From contig QJNS01000079.1 of NCBI GenBank assembly GCA_004154925.1, positions 62,001-126,000 of the forward strand: 64,000 bases of DNA. Direction: 5' to 3'. This stretch comes from Monosporascus cannonballus (lineage: Eukaryota; Ascomycota; Sordariomycetes; Xylariales). The notes beneath the pieces were generated by a model. The model made no database searches. It was given only the letters and a program-made list of their open reading frames with translations, and was not told the origin of the DNA. Shown piece by piece: positions 25,714 to 37,706 of the stretch. Position 1 is the first letter of the stretch, and every line of letters begins with the position of its first letter. The translations under genes were made by a program, and so were the position numbers.

Positions 25714-26247
25714 ATGTCGGCTCGCGTTACTAAAAATCGTCGTCAGGTCCTTTCGTCTACCACGCAACGTCAAAATCTGCTTTTTATTTTTGACGATTTT
25801 AGTTTTGAAATTATGCCATATTCTTTATGTTTTTCCAAGGGCTGGAAATACGAAATAATAAAAAACGTTTCCAAATATAAGGCGTATATCAAACGTGGCT
25901 ATTTCTACGATAATAACGGCGTTCTCTTATCCTCCTTAAAAAATATTCGTGCCGAAAATTAACGTTTAAAACGCAAGGAGGTGCTAGCGGAAAAGCATTT
26001 CCTAGAATTGCAAAAACGCTATTAGCAAAAAATAAATAAGGCTATTATGCGGTTAATCCGGTTTCGAAAACAAAAAACGTTTTTTCGTTCGAAAGGTATT
26101 AAAATAATATAATAAGAATTGCAATTGCTAGAGAAACTGGAAAAGCAGAAACGTTAAAAACAAGCCAACGCCGAGGCTTCCTTAACCGCCTTAATTTCCT
26201 CCTTTAAGCTGCCCGGCGTTGCCTGGCCGCTGGATAACGTTAATTAA
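25714..26247 (+). pseudogene. Antisense accessory frame of B1 with zinc-cluster-like spacing
   Basis: The open part runs 82 codons from ATG 25714 and then continues in frame through RIP-type stops to 26247, about 178 codons in all. The core reads MPYSLCFSKGWKY, eight residues, then YKAYIKRGYFY. This again has the spacing of a Zn2Cys6 cluster (C-x2-C-x6-C-x8-C-x2-C-x6-C), here with a single Cys left and five Tyr. After it comes DNNGVLLSSLKNI, then a long Lys/Glu/Leu-rich helical region (LELQKR..., MRLIRFRKQK) and an uncharged end FKLPGVAWPLDNVN. It begins 72 bases inside the element, opposite in direction to gag-pol. Intact ancestors were probably about 180 residues and nuclear, but this is inference. 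Confidence 0.65.
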
Positions 26248-26279
26248 AACACAATTATATCCGGTGGTTCCGTTGCTAT

Positions 26280-29200
26280 TGGTGAAAATTTTTTAATAGG
26301 CGCTGGGCGCCAATAAGGTTTTTGGCGGGTTCTCAGGTATTTTCGGAGTCCAGGTACTTTTTCCACTTAATTAGGTACTGGGTAAATCCGTTTTGCTTTC
26401 GTATATCAAATATCCTTTCTATTTCGTATATTTGTTCGTTTTTTACTTTTACGTCGTTTTGTACCGTATGTATTTTGATTATATTTGTTATTAATTCAAG
26501 TAAGAAAACATAAAAAATTGAATAAAGTTTAACTTTTGGTGGAAATTCTAATTAATAATTATTTTCTGAGATTTTCTTAGCGATTTTATATGGACCGATA
26601 TATTTAAAATCGAATTTTTTCCTAGGTCTTTTTATCTGAATATTTTTTGTAATAAGGAAAACTATCTCCCCTTTTTCGAAAGTTAATCCCTTTAACCTTT
26701 TCTGGTTGTAGTATTTGCTTATCTGATTACGTACGAATTCCAGTTCTATCTTTATTTCTTGGTGTAGCTGTTATAGTGTTACGACTCAACCCTAGATCGG
26801 CTACGAAAACGGTCGGACCCACAAAAAAGAGTTACGTAATTTGGATCTCTCTTAGTATTAAGATCCAAATATATCCATATAAAATTAACAGAATCCAATA
26901 ACATTAAAGCTGTAATAACGTTAAAATCTAATAAAGATCTAATTAACTTATAAAAATATATACGCTTATTACTTCAATAATCTAAATAACATTAGTTTGT
27001 AATATAATATTATTACCCAAAGTACCTTTGGAATTACGAAACGTAATATGTTACTATATTTATTATTCAGATTTTTACGATACTTTTATTAATATACATT
27101 TATCGATTTAAAATTTAATAATTAGTTAAACCTTATAATTCGTTATACGTTACAAATTTTTATTTTATAATACCCTTAAACTTTAAACAATATTTAACAT
27201 TATTAAAATATCGATTAACATTTAAAAAACCCCTATTTAATAATTTTAAGCTCGAATTCGGAAATTAAAAAACACAGTTCGATAACTTAGGGTTACGTTA
27301 CTTACTTAACCCTTTTTCGCCCGCATAAAGCTTAAAAAGCCAGAACTCTACGATGGGAAAAGCAACCTTTAAACCTTTTTAACTTAGGCATAAATTTGCC
27401 TTTACTTCCTAAACCTTAATAACCTAGTAAATATGGTCCTAATAATAAGGGCATACCTAATAGGCAATACGGCTAATTAATTTAAGCCCATTATAAGAAA
27501 TTTCCTGAAAATAAAAAAGCCGGATAAGGAAAATTTTATTAACGAAATTTATTTACTTTATATTAATTTTGAAATCAAAATATGCGATAATTTCGGTAAT
27601 CCGGATAAAAAATGATTAACGGCTTAATATAATATTATTACCCAAAGTATTTTTGGCATTACGAGACGTGATACGTTACTATATCTATTGCTCAGATTTC
27701 TACGATACTCCTGCCAACATAAATCCGTCGACTTAAAGTTTAATAGTTGGTTAAACCCTATAGCTTATCACATATAGCTGTTTTAACACGAGGATTATTT
27801 TGACATTGATTAGACCGTCGTCGCATGCTTCCCTGTAAATTTCTGGAGTAAAACCAAAATTTACGTTTGCAAATATTATCTTAATGCTTTCGTAGTAGCT
27901 GGTGTTATAAGCTAATTATACGATTGGTAGTTTTTTAACCTAGTTATTCTGCTTATAATTAATATAATATCGTAAATAAGTTTTCAAAGTTTGATTTATT
28001 CGTTTTATCTATTTATTTATCCAAGGTCTAAATACACTGAATAATTTATGATTTAGGCCGATTTGTATTATAAAGCCTTGCTAAAACTTAAATGTAACGA
28101 TTAATCCTTTATTTAAGATAATTTCCATTAATAATCCGTATATGCTAAAAATATATCTAAAGAAAATGTATGCCAGTTGTTCGGCGTTTATGTCCTTATG
28201 ATATGACAAAAAAAGGAAGATTTCGTAAATTAGTCGATAATTACGAAAATACTATTATAATATATTTCCGTAATTAAATTTTCTGATATAAAAAATTTAA
28301 TAATAAAATCGAATGTAACTAAATATTATGGTCGTTTTATAACTAATAATGGCTATAATTCTCCGTATGGCTTATATCGTTAAGTCTTTGTTTTAACGCA
28401 AATATTATATTGCCGTATAATTTTCTGTACTGTTAATTTCATTTTAAGAAAAAAATACGTACGTTAAAATCGTTTTAGGGTTTTATAAATCCCTAAATAT
28501 CCATATAACTAATATTCGTATATTTTTCGTACTAGATCCCTTTGATATTCCTTTAGGACTTGCATTTTGTCCGTTTTCTGGTTTTCTGAGAAATTACCGT
28601 TATATTGCTGGATTTTCTAATATATGTTATTAGGTACTGCCCGAATCGTCGCAATCTGCCGTAAGCGTAAATACCCTTCTGTAATAATATCAAAAATTAT
28701 ATGCCTAATTTTGATTAATTTCTTTTTAAGGTTTGGTCGCTTACTTAAAGCGTTTGCTTTGCCATTTTCTAATCCTTTCTTATAAATAATAACGAAATCG
28801 AAATTCGCTAATTTTTTTACGTATCTTAATTATTATCCTGTAAATTCCCTGGTTGTAATAAATCGGGTAAAATTTTAATAATCTATATAAACCTTAACCT
28901 AATACAAACTTCTCTTTAAGAAATACCTAAACTTTCGAAATATTATAATAATGGCCATAAATTCTTTATCTGGAATGCCGTAATTAAGTTCGGTACTTTT
29001 TAATTTATAAAAAAAGAATGCAATAAAGTACAATTTGCCTTAATTATTTTGCTATCCGATTATTACGCTTAACGCATAATCCGAAATATCGGTTTTTAAC
29101 TTAACAAAACAGTTTAAATCGTACATAATTAATACTAACTTACTGGTAATCGCATCCTTAATATCCTAAAATGCTTTTTCCGTATCTGGCGTCCATTTAA

Positions 29201-31700
29201 ATTCTTTTTCTTTTTTCGTAAAATTCGTTAAAAATATGGTTATTTTACTAAAGTTTCGAATAAACTTTCAATGATAATTAGCAAATCCAAAAAATACCTG
29301 TACCTTTTTAATTATCGTTAGCATTTACTATTTTATAATTATAACGATTTTCTTAAGGTCCATTTTAATATGTTCCGGAATAATAATATATTCCAAATAT
29401 TTCACTTCCTATATATGGAATTAATTTTTTTCTGCGTTAATAAATAACTTTACGTCTTATAAAACTTAAAAAAACTTTATAAACGTATCTTATATGTACT
29501 TTTTCCGTCTTTAAGAAAATAAGAATGTCATCGAAATAGCAAACGACAAAAATATCAAGGTATTTTCGTAATACGTAATTAACCATTTACTAAAAATTGT
29601 TAATACGTTCGTAAAGCTTATTAATATAACCAAATACTTAAATAATCTGTATTTCGTCCTAAAGGTTATTTTTTATTCGTATCTTTTTTTAATTTTAATA
29701 AGGTTATATTTATTTCTAAAATCGAATGTTATAAATTATTTAACTCCATAAAATCAGTCTTTTATTGCCGTAATTAAAAATAATAATATTCGATCCTTAA
29801 TATTAATAATATTCAATTATCGATAATTAACCACAAATCGTAATTTTCTATTTTTTTAATACAAAAAACATTAAATATCCTATTAATAATTTCGAAAATC
29901 GAATCTATCCTTTTTGTAACCGATCTTTTAGGTACTATTTAAAACTACGTAACTCGTTTTTATTAAAATTATAAATAAAGTAAAACTTTATCAAAAATCC
30001 TTTTTTAAAAATTATTTCATAATTTTATTCGCTATATTTTAATCATTTCGTATTAAGTTCCTTTTTAAATAAATTACTTATATTTATAATTCTATAGTAA
30101 TACATTAATTAGATTTTTTAATTCCTGGAACTATTATTTTTATTATTTTAAATTATTATTTAATTATTTTAATTTCGCTTTAATAATAATAATAATATAT
30201 TATATTCGTTTTTAATACCTATTTCTTTTTATATCTTATTCTTTTAAATAATAAGATATTTATTATATCTTTATACCTATATTTATCGTTATTATCAATC
30301 GAATATTAAAATCTTAATTCTTTTTTTCGTTTATTAACAAAAAATAAAACAAACTTTACCTAATTAATTTTTCCGTTAATCAAAATTCCGTATTAACGTA
30401 TTTATAATAATTTTAAAATTATATCGTAATTCCCAAATAAAATAATATCAAAATTAACCATCTGATATTATCCTTTAATAAAAATCTCGAGGTAATCAAT
30501 TTCGCATATAATTCTTTTATTATCGTAAACGAATTCCTAATTTTCGACATTCGTCATTATATAAGGTTACAATTTATATTTCTATGGCAATTTAAACTTA
30601 TTAACTATATCCAGTATAATATAATTCCCGTCTAAAGTTCTATAATCTATTATTACAATATATTAATACGCTCCGATTCGTATAAACAAAGTAATAAAGT
30701 CGTTAACATTTTTTATTATCGCATTTAAAACCTTTTTCAGGAATTCCCTTTAATTCCTTTAAATTTTGCTATCCTGCAACTTTTTTACAAATAACCTTTT
30801 TCTTTTAATTCCTATTTAAATTTATCGAATTTTATTTATGTTTTTTCGTTTAACGCGTTTAGCTATTATATTTATCGTTATTGTCGGCGTATTATTCCTT
30901 TAAGCCGTATTAATTATTCTTAATTTTCTTATAATTCTTTTCTTTATCGAATAAATTGTTTTTTTATATTTGTAATTATATTCTATGATACGTCGTTTTG
31001 GTTATCGTTCCAAAGATCTTTTATGAATTAACGTATTTCCTTTTTAATAACTTTTTTTACTGGGGGTCCGCGGTAAATACCAATTAAAAATGGAAATCCG
31101 TAATAACTTTTTAACAATATTTCTTTATCGTACGCTAAATTAATTCTTTTTCCGTTTAATAATTATATTATTTATAATAACAAAAAGGGTTTTTTTATAG
31201 ATATTACTTTTTTTCGGGCCAACTTTTTGCTTCGGCCAGTTATTAGATCTTTTCTGGGGCTATAGTTCGAAATTATTAATATTATTATTTATTGTTTTTA
31301 TTATGCCCGGTACGGTTTAAAAAATTAAATATTTTATAATATATATAAGTAATTCGTATATAAATATGTTATTTTTATTCCTTATAATCGGGATATTCTC
31401 GTCGTCGACAATATATGGCATACATTTTACCGTATTAATCGGGTATTCCGGGGCAAAACTCTTTTATTTAATTTTTGTATTTACGTAACTATATTTATAA
31501 TACTTTTTATTATGTTCGCAATATTTATTAAGCCAGCTTTCTGGCTTTTCGTATTTCTTATCGAATTTCTTATCGTAATAATCCTTATCGGATTTTTTGT
31601 TATAAGCCTGACGTATATTTGGTTTAGATTATATTAATAATTTTATTATCGTTTTCTTAATTATTTTTAAATTATTTTTCCGATATAAGGGTTTAATTAT
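26280..31700 (-). pseudogene. pol of B1, degraded; RT aspartates still present
   Basis: On the minus strand the RT box (about 29525-29552) reads FVVCYFDDIL with both catalytic Asp codons intact (reverse complement of 29527-29532). RNase H lies near 28900-29130, in the same arrangement as the clearer frames at 33409-33609 of B0. The integrase end is interrupted by the nested 26777-27772 element. Many TAA/TAG stops from CAA/CAG and TGG codons preclude a product. Domain limits are approximate. Confidence 0.7.
26777..27772 (+). mobile_element. Deletion derivative of a C-type Gypsy element, nested in B1
   Basis: Starts tgttacgactcaacc, the reverse complement of a C-type LTR end, and contains one full LTR (26777 to about 27155). 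A gag-proximal segment follows to about 27625, whose plus-strand frame reads NFLKIKKPDKENFINEIYLL, the same gag block seen on the minus strand at 36703-36909. It ends with only the terminal ~145 bases of the other LTR (ends ...tagcttatcaca). The flanks are a perfect 5-base duplication, tatag (26772-26776 and 27773-27777). So it transposed, or was deleted, as a non-autonomous 996-bp unit. Confidence 0.85.
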
Positions 31701-32560
31701 TTTATTATAATTTCTGAAGCTTTTTATATTTGTAAGCTTTATATCCGATTTTGCCATAATTAAAATATTTAATCTGGCTTTAATTTTATTAATAAGTAAC
31801 GCCGAATTCCATAAATCCTAATGCCGTTCCGTAAAAAATAAAAAGTACGTTTCGTTTTTTCCCTTAATTAAATTTATTATATATCAAACGTAAAATATAT
31901 TATGTTTTTTTATTATTTTTCAAATTGTCGATTATTAATTTTAATTACTTTTACAATATACCGATTTAAAGCAATTAATTATTTAATTTAAATAATCTTA
32001 TTTTTCATATTATTTTTTAACTTTTTATAAAATATGTCGATAAGGGTATCGGTTTTATTATTTTCCCATCCGGCCTTAGCCGTAATATTTTTTAAAAATT
32101 ACGGTATATTTAAATACAAATTTTTTTTATCGGAATTATGGCAATTATTAAGTTATAAATCGTTTTTTATTCAGATTGCCGAACTTATTACGCAGTTTAT
32201 TTTCAAAATTAATATAAAGCAAAAAGCTTTGTTAATAAAATCCTTTTTATCCGATTTTTTTATTTCCAAGAAATTTCTTATAATAAATTTAAATTAATTA
32301 ACCGTATTTCCTATTAGACATACTTCCATTATTAAAACCATATCCGTTAGATCGTTAAGATTTAAAAAACGAAAATAAACTTGCGCCTAAATTAAAAAAG
32401 TTTAAGGGTTACTTTTTTTATTGTAAGGTTTTGACTTTTTGGGCTTTATGCGGGCAAGAAAAATTTGGATAGGTGGCGTAGCCCTAAATTGTCGAACTTT
32501 TTTCTTTAATTCCCAAATTCGAACCTGAAATTACTAAATAAGGGTTTCCTAAATATTGGT
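31700..32560 (-). pseudogene. gag of B1, degraded
   Basis: About 31735-31775 on the minus strand reads KYFNYGKIGYKAYKYKK. This is the gag zinc knuckle (C-x2-C-x4-H-x4-C) with Cys and His positions changed to Tyr. It is the counterpart of the near-intact knuckle in B0. The capsid-like part lies toward 32560. Confidence 0.65.
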
Positions 32561-32626
32561 TAATATTTTAACAATATTAAATATTATTCAAAATTTAACG
32601 GTATTATTAAACAAAAGCTTATAACG

Positions 32627-32997
32627 TATAACGAATTATACGGTTTAATTAATTATTAAATCTTAAGTCGACGGGTTTATATTAGCAAAAATATCGTGAA
32701 AATCTAAATAATAAATACAGTAAGATATTATGTCTTATAATACCAAAAATGTCTTAAGTAACGAATTATTATTATAAACTGAAATTATTTAAACTATAGA
32801 AATAATAAGCGTATATATCCTAATTCTTTATTACTGCTTATCTTTACTTAATAAAGGCCTGTTAAACAGTTGCTTAATACTGCTTAATCGTGCTCAGTTG
32901 AGACCCGTTAAGCACTAATTACGTGACCTTGAACTAGCGTAGTTTTGTGATCTTGGCTGGACCGTTTTCGCAGGCCCAGCTGACATGGGTTGTAACA
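32627..32997 (-). repeat. Right LTR of B1 (5' LTR in element orientation)
   Basis: Aligns with 25271-25642, with differences overwhelmingly transitions. The tail (32880-32997) is much less mutated than that of the left LTR, ending gcccagctgacatgggttgt then aaca. Confidence 0.9.
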
Positions 32998-33183
32998 TTT
33001 TTGTACTATTAATTTTATTTTAGGAAAAGAATATATACGTTAAAGCTGCTTTAGAGTTTTGTGGATCTCTGGATGTCCGTATAATTAATGTTTATGTATT
33101 TTTTATGCTAAATCATTTTAGTATTTCTTTAGTATTTATATTTTATCCCTTTTTTGATTTTTTGGGAGATTATCGTTATATTA

Positions 33184-33609
33184 TTAAATTTTTTGATACA
33201 TATCGAAAGGTATTATCCGAATTATCGCAATTTGTCGTAAGCGTAAATATCCTTTTATAATGGTATCGAAAATTATATGGTTAATTTTGACCAATCTTTT
33301 TTCGAAGTTCGGTTGCTTGCTTAAAACGTTTGTTTTGCCGTTTTTTGATTCTTTTTTGTAGATAATAACGAAGTCGAAGTTCGCCAATTTTTCCGCATAT
33401 TTTAATTATTATCCTGTAAGCTCCCTGATCGTAGTAAATCGGGTAAGGTTTTGATAATTTATGTAAATCTTGATTTGGTGCAAGTTTCCTTTTAGGAAAT
33501 ACTTGAATTTTCGAAATACCATAATAATGGCCATAAATTCCTTATTTTGAATGCCGTAATTAAATTCTGTTCCTTTTAACTTATACGAAAAAAATATAAT
33601 AAGGTGCAA
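33184..33609 (-). pseudogene. RNase H of B0 pol, degraded
   Basis: Minus-strand frames still read FSYKLKGTEFNYGIQNKEFM and, further on, VFRKFKYFLKG, HQIKIYINYQNLTRF and ANFDFVIIYKKESKNGKTN. These are the Gypsy RNase H segments around S-x-x-L-x-x-x-E-x-N-Y-x-x-x-x-K-E, the T-D-H-x-N-L block (D and H mutated) and the D-F-x-I-x-Y-x-x-G-x-x-N block. They fix the identity and orientation of B0 pol. RT follows to about 34600. Confidence 0.8.
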
Positions 33610-35999
33610 TTTGCCTTAATTATTTCGTTATCCGATTATTGCGTTTAATACGTAGTCCGAAATATCGGTTTTTAGTTTAATAAGGCGGTTTAAATTATAT
33701 ATGATTAATATTAATTCGTTATTAATCGTATTTTTGATATTTTAAAATGTTTTTTCCGTATTTGGCGTCTATTTAAAAAAAGGTTTTGTAAAATTTATTA
33801 AGGGTATAAATATTTTATTAAAATTTCGAATAAATTTCTTAAAATAATTAGCGAATTTAAGGAATACTTGTACCTCCTTAACTGTCGTTGGCGTCTGCCA
33901 TTCTATAATTACAGCAATTTTTGGGAGTTTATTCTGATATATTTTAAGATGATAATATGTCCCAGATATTCCATTTTTTGTATATAGAATTAATTCTTTT
34001 CTGTGTTAATAAATAGCCTTACGTCCTGTAAAACTTGAAAAACCTTATAAACGTATTCTACATATGTTTTTTTTATTTTTTAAAAAATGAAAATATCGTT
34101 AAAATAACAAACGACGAAAATATTAAGATATTTTCGTAATATATAGTTAATTATTCGCAGGAAGGTTACTGATATATTTATAAGTCCTATTAATATAACC
34201 AAATACTTAAATAATCCGTATTTCGTCCTAAAGATTATTTTTTATTCGTATCCTTTCTTAATCCTAATAAAGTTATATTTATCCTTAAAATCGAACGTTA
34301 TAAACCATTTAATTCCGTAAAATCGCTTTTTTATTGCCGTAATTAAAGGTAATAATATTCGGTCTTTAACAGTAATATTGTTTAATTATCGATAATTAAT
34401 CACAAATTGCAATTTCCTATTTTTCTTTGGTACGAAAAATATTAAATATCCTGCTGGTAAATTCGAAGGTCGAATTTATTTTTTTTGTAACCGATTTTCC
34501 AGGTATTCTTTAAAAATGCGTAATTTGTTTTTATTAAAATTATAAATAAAGTAAAACTTTATCGAAAATCCTTCTTTAAAAATTATCTTATAATCTTATT
34601 CGTTATATTTTAATAATTTCGTATTAAAATCTTTTCTGAAAAACCATTTATATTTATGGTATTATGGTAATATATTGGTCAGATTTTTTAACTTTTGGGG
34701 CTGTTATTCTTATTATTTTGAATCGTTATTTAAATGCCTTAGTTTCGTTTTAATAATAATAATAATACGTCGTATTTATCTTTGATACTTATTTTTTTTT
34801 GTATTTTGTCCCTTTGGGTAATAAAATATCTATCGTATTTTTATACCTATACTTATTGCCATTATCGATCGAATGTTAAAATTTCAATTTTTTCTTTTTT
34901 TTTATTTATTAATAAGGAATAAAATAAATTTTACCTGGCCAGTTTTGCCGTTAATTAAAACTCCGTATTAACGTATCTACAATAATCCTAAGATCATATC
35001 GTAATTCCCGAATAAAACGATATCGAAATTAACTGTTTGGTATCGTCTTTTAATAAGAATCTCAAAATAATTAATTTCGCGTATAATTTTTCCGTTATCG
35101 TAAGCGAATTCCTAACCTTTGGCATTCGTTGTTATATAAGGTTTCAACTTATATTTCCACAGCAATTTAAATTTATTAATTATATCCGGTACAATATAAT
35201 TTCCGCCTAAAATTCCGTAATCCACCATTACGGTATACCAGTACGTTCCAATTCGTATATCTAAAATAATAAAATCGTTAACGTTTTTTATTATTATATT
35301 TAAAACCTTTTTTTGGAAATTTCCCTTAATTCCTCTGGGTTTCGTTATCCTGCGACTTTTTTATAAGTAATTTTTTTCTTTTAACTTTTATTTAAATTTG
35401 TTAAACCTTATTTATGTTTTTTCGTTTAACGCGTTAAGTTATTATATTTATCGTTATTACCGACATACTATTCCTTTAAGTTATATTAATTATTCTTAAT
35501 TTTTTTGTAATTTTTTTTCTTATCGAATAAATTATTTTCTTATGTTTGCGATTATATCCAATTATGGGTTATTCTCGTTGTCGTTTTAAAAATCTCCTAT
35601 AAATTAATGTATTTTTAATAACTTTTTTTAAGGATTTATAATAAATATTAATTAAAAATAAAAATCCGTAATAATTTTTTGATAATGCTTTTTAACCGTA
35701 CGCTAAATTAACTTTTTTTCTGTTTGGTAATTATATTATCCATAATAACAAAAAAGGTTTTCGTGTAAATATTATTTTTTTTCGGGCCAGTTTTTTATTT
35801 CGGCCAATTATTAAATATCTCCTGGGGCTATAGTTCGAAAATATCGATATTATTATTTATTGTTTTTGTTATTTCCAGTACGGTTTGGAAAATCGAATCC
35901 CTTATAATATATACGGGTAAATCGTTCGTAAATATGTTATTTTTATTTTTTATAATCGGGATATTCCCGTTATTAACAATATATAGCATACATTTTGCC

Positions 36000-36960
36000 G
36001 TATCAATTAAGGGTTCCGGGACAAATTTCTTTTATCTAATTTTAATATTTGCGTAATTATCTTTATAATGTTTTTTATTATGCTCGCGATATTTATTAAG
36101 CCAACTTTTTGGTTTTTTATATTTTTCGTTAAATCTTTTATCGGGATAATCCTTATTAGGCTTTTTATCATAAGCCTAATACGTACTTAGCTTAAATTAT
36201 GTTAATAACCTTATTATTATTTCCTTAATTATTCTTCAATTATTCTTCCGGTACAGATATTTAGTTATCTTATTATGGTTTCTTAGGTTTTTTATATTTA
36301 TAAGCCTTATGTCCCATTTTGCTACAATTAAAGCATTTAATTTGGCTCCAGTTTTATCTATAAGTAACGCTAAGTTCCATAGGTCCTAATACCGTTCCAT
36401 AAGAAATAAAGGGTGCGTTTTATTTTTTCCCTTAGTTGGATTTGTAATATCTCGAATATAAGATATATTTTTTTTTCTTATCGTTTTTCGAATTATCGAT
36501 AATTAATTTTAATTATTTTTGCAATATACCGGTTTAGGGTAACTAATCGTTTAATCCGAATTATTTTATTTTTTACATTATCCTTTAGCCTTTTATAAAA
36601 TATATTAATAAGGGCGTCGGCCTTGTTATCTTCTTATCCCGCCTTAGTCGTAAAACTTTTAAAAATTACGACGTATTTGGACGCGGATTCTTTCTGTCGG
36701 AATTACAAAAATTGCTGGGTCGCAAATCGTTCTTTATTCGGATTGCCGAAATTATCGCGTATTTTATTTTCGAAATTAATATAAAGTAAAAAGATCTTAT
36801 TAGTAAAATCCTTTTTATCCGGCTTTTTTATTTCCAAGAAATTTCGTATAATAAGTTCAAACCAATTAATTACATTTTCCGTTAAATATGTTTTTATTAT
36901 TAGGACCATATTTGCTAAATCATTAAAGTTTAGGAAGCGAAAGTAAATTTGTGCCTAAGT
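36000..36960 (-). pseudogene. gag of B0, degraded
   Basis: The minus-strand frame 36909-36703 (68 codons) reads TYLTENVINWFELIIRNFLE...PDKKDFTNKIFLLYINFENK, a capsid-like Trp/Phe-rich block of Ty3/Gypsy gag. Downstream, about 36300-36345 encodes the knuckle QIKCFNCSKMGHKAY, with only the last Cys lost. It matches the gag pieces in B1, C and the 996-bp derivative. Confidence 0.7.
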
Positions 36961-37194
36961 TAGAAAAATTTAAAGGTTATCTTTTTTATCGTAAGGTTCT
37001 GGTTTTTTTGGTTTTATGCGGGCAAAAAAGGTTTAGGTAGGTGGCGTAGCTCTAAGTTATTGAATTTCTTTTTCCAGCTCCCGAATTCAAGCCTAAAACT
37101 GTTAAATAAGGGTTTCCTAAACGCTAGTCGATATTTTGATAATGTTAAATATTATTTAAAATCTGACGGTATTACTGAACAAAAGTTTGTAACG

Positions 37195-37706
37195 TATAAT
37201 AACTATACGGTTTAACTAATTATTAAACCTTAAATCGACGGGTTTATATTAATAGGAATATCGTAGGAATCTAAGTAATAAATATAATAACGTATTACGT
37301 CTCGTAATACCAAAGGTGTTTTTGTTACGGCCTGGTCACCCGTAAGAGCTCCAGAGTATATATGCAGCTGTAAGCACCAGAATGATTGCCACAATTGCGA
37401 TCATTCCACCGATCTTTTGCCCTGGTGGCGTGATGGTATGGTGCAGCCATAACAGTTTTAGGTAACGATATTATATTATAAGCTAAAGTTATTTACATCA
37501 TGGAATTAATAAATGTATATATTCTTTTCTTTTTAACTTGATTACTTATAATTACATGCCTAATAATAATTATGATCGCTTATAATCCCTTTTAATCACT
37601 TTTGATCATTGGCTTGGTAGTGATCACCGTTACGTGATTTCATGGGGTGGCCCGTGTGATCCCTGTTTGACCGTTTCTTGAGGCCGGAGCTTGTTGGGTC
37701 GTAACA
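37195..37706 (-). repeat. Right LTR of B0, carrying a 132-bp insertion
   Basis: Starts tataataactatacgg and ends gttgggtcgtaaca. Removing 37323-37454 and the duplicated gtttt leaves about 375 bp. Its 3' part (gatcattggcttggtagtgatcaccg...) differs from those of B1, C and 50352, while the first ~190 bases are shared. Confidence 0.85.
37323..37454 (-). mobile_element. 132-bp LTR-like unit with target duplication (copy 2)
   Basis: Runs tgttacggcctgg...ggtgcagccataaca and is flanked by the perfect 5-base duplication gtttt (37318-37322, 37455-37459). TG...CA ends plus 5-base duplications fit a solo LTR of a small-LTR retroelement. A short terminal-inverted-repeat element (TGTTAYGGC at both ends) is the alternative. 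It is inverted relative to the copies at 3961 and 50623 and shows little RIP. Confidence 0.8.

Larger units (their letters stand above)
25271..32997 (-). mobile_element. Ty3/Gypsy element B1, complete, nested in B0
   Basis: LTRs of about 372 bp lie at 25271-25642 and 32627-32997, starting tgtgacgaac (or tataacgaat after RIP) and ending ...ggttgtaaca. A pyrimidine run (cgattttttttcttcc) next to the left LTR is the polypurine tract of a minus-strand element. The flanks gtttt and ttttt are a near-perfect 5-base target duplication inside B0. Without its own 996-bp insertion and the duplicated tatag it is about 6.7 kb. The order on the minus strand is gag (about 32560-31700), protease, RT, RNase H, integrase, then the antisense accessory frame. 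Confidence 0.9.
23455..37706 (-). mobile_element. Ty3/Gypsy element B0 (outer copy, left LTR lost), interrupted by B1
   Basis: The internal sequence is split: 23455-25270 (antisense accessory frame plus part of integrase) and 33003-37194 (rest of pol and gag, minus strand). The full element B1 lies between. The right-hand LTR (37195-37706, the 5' LTR in element orientation) is about 375 bp after removing its own 132-bp insertion. The left LTR is missing except for perhaps ten bases (ggttgtaata) next to element A. In the RT box the first catalytic Asp is changed (ND at 34095-34100). The gag CCHC box near 36300-36345 is almost intact: CFNC, then H, with the last Cys as Tyr. Confidence 0.85.

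Noticed and set aside
32034..32297. 87-codon plus-strand hydrophobic frame
   Set aside because: Exactly antisense to degraded gag of B1. The hydrophobicity comes from T-rich RIPed DNA.
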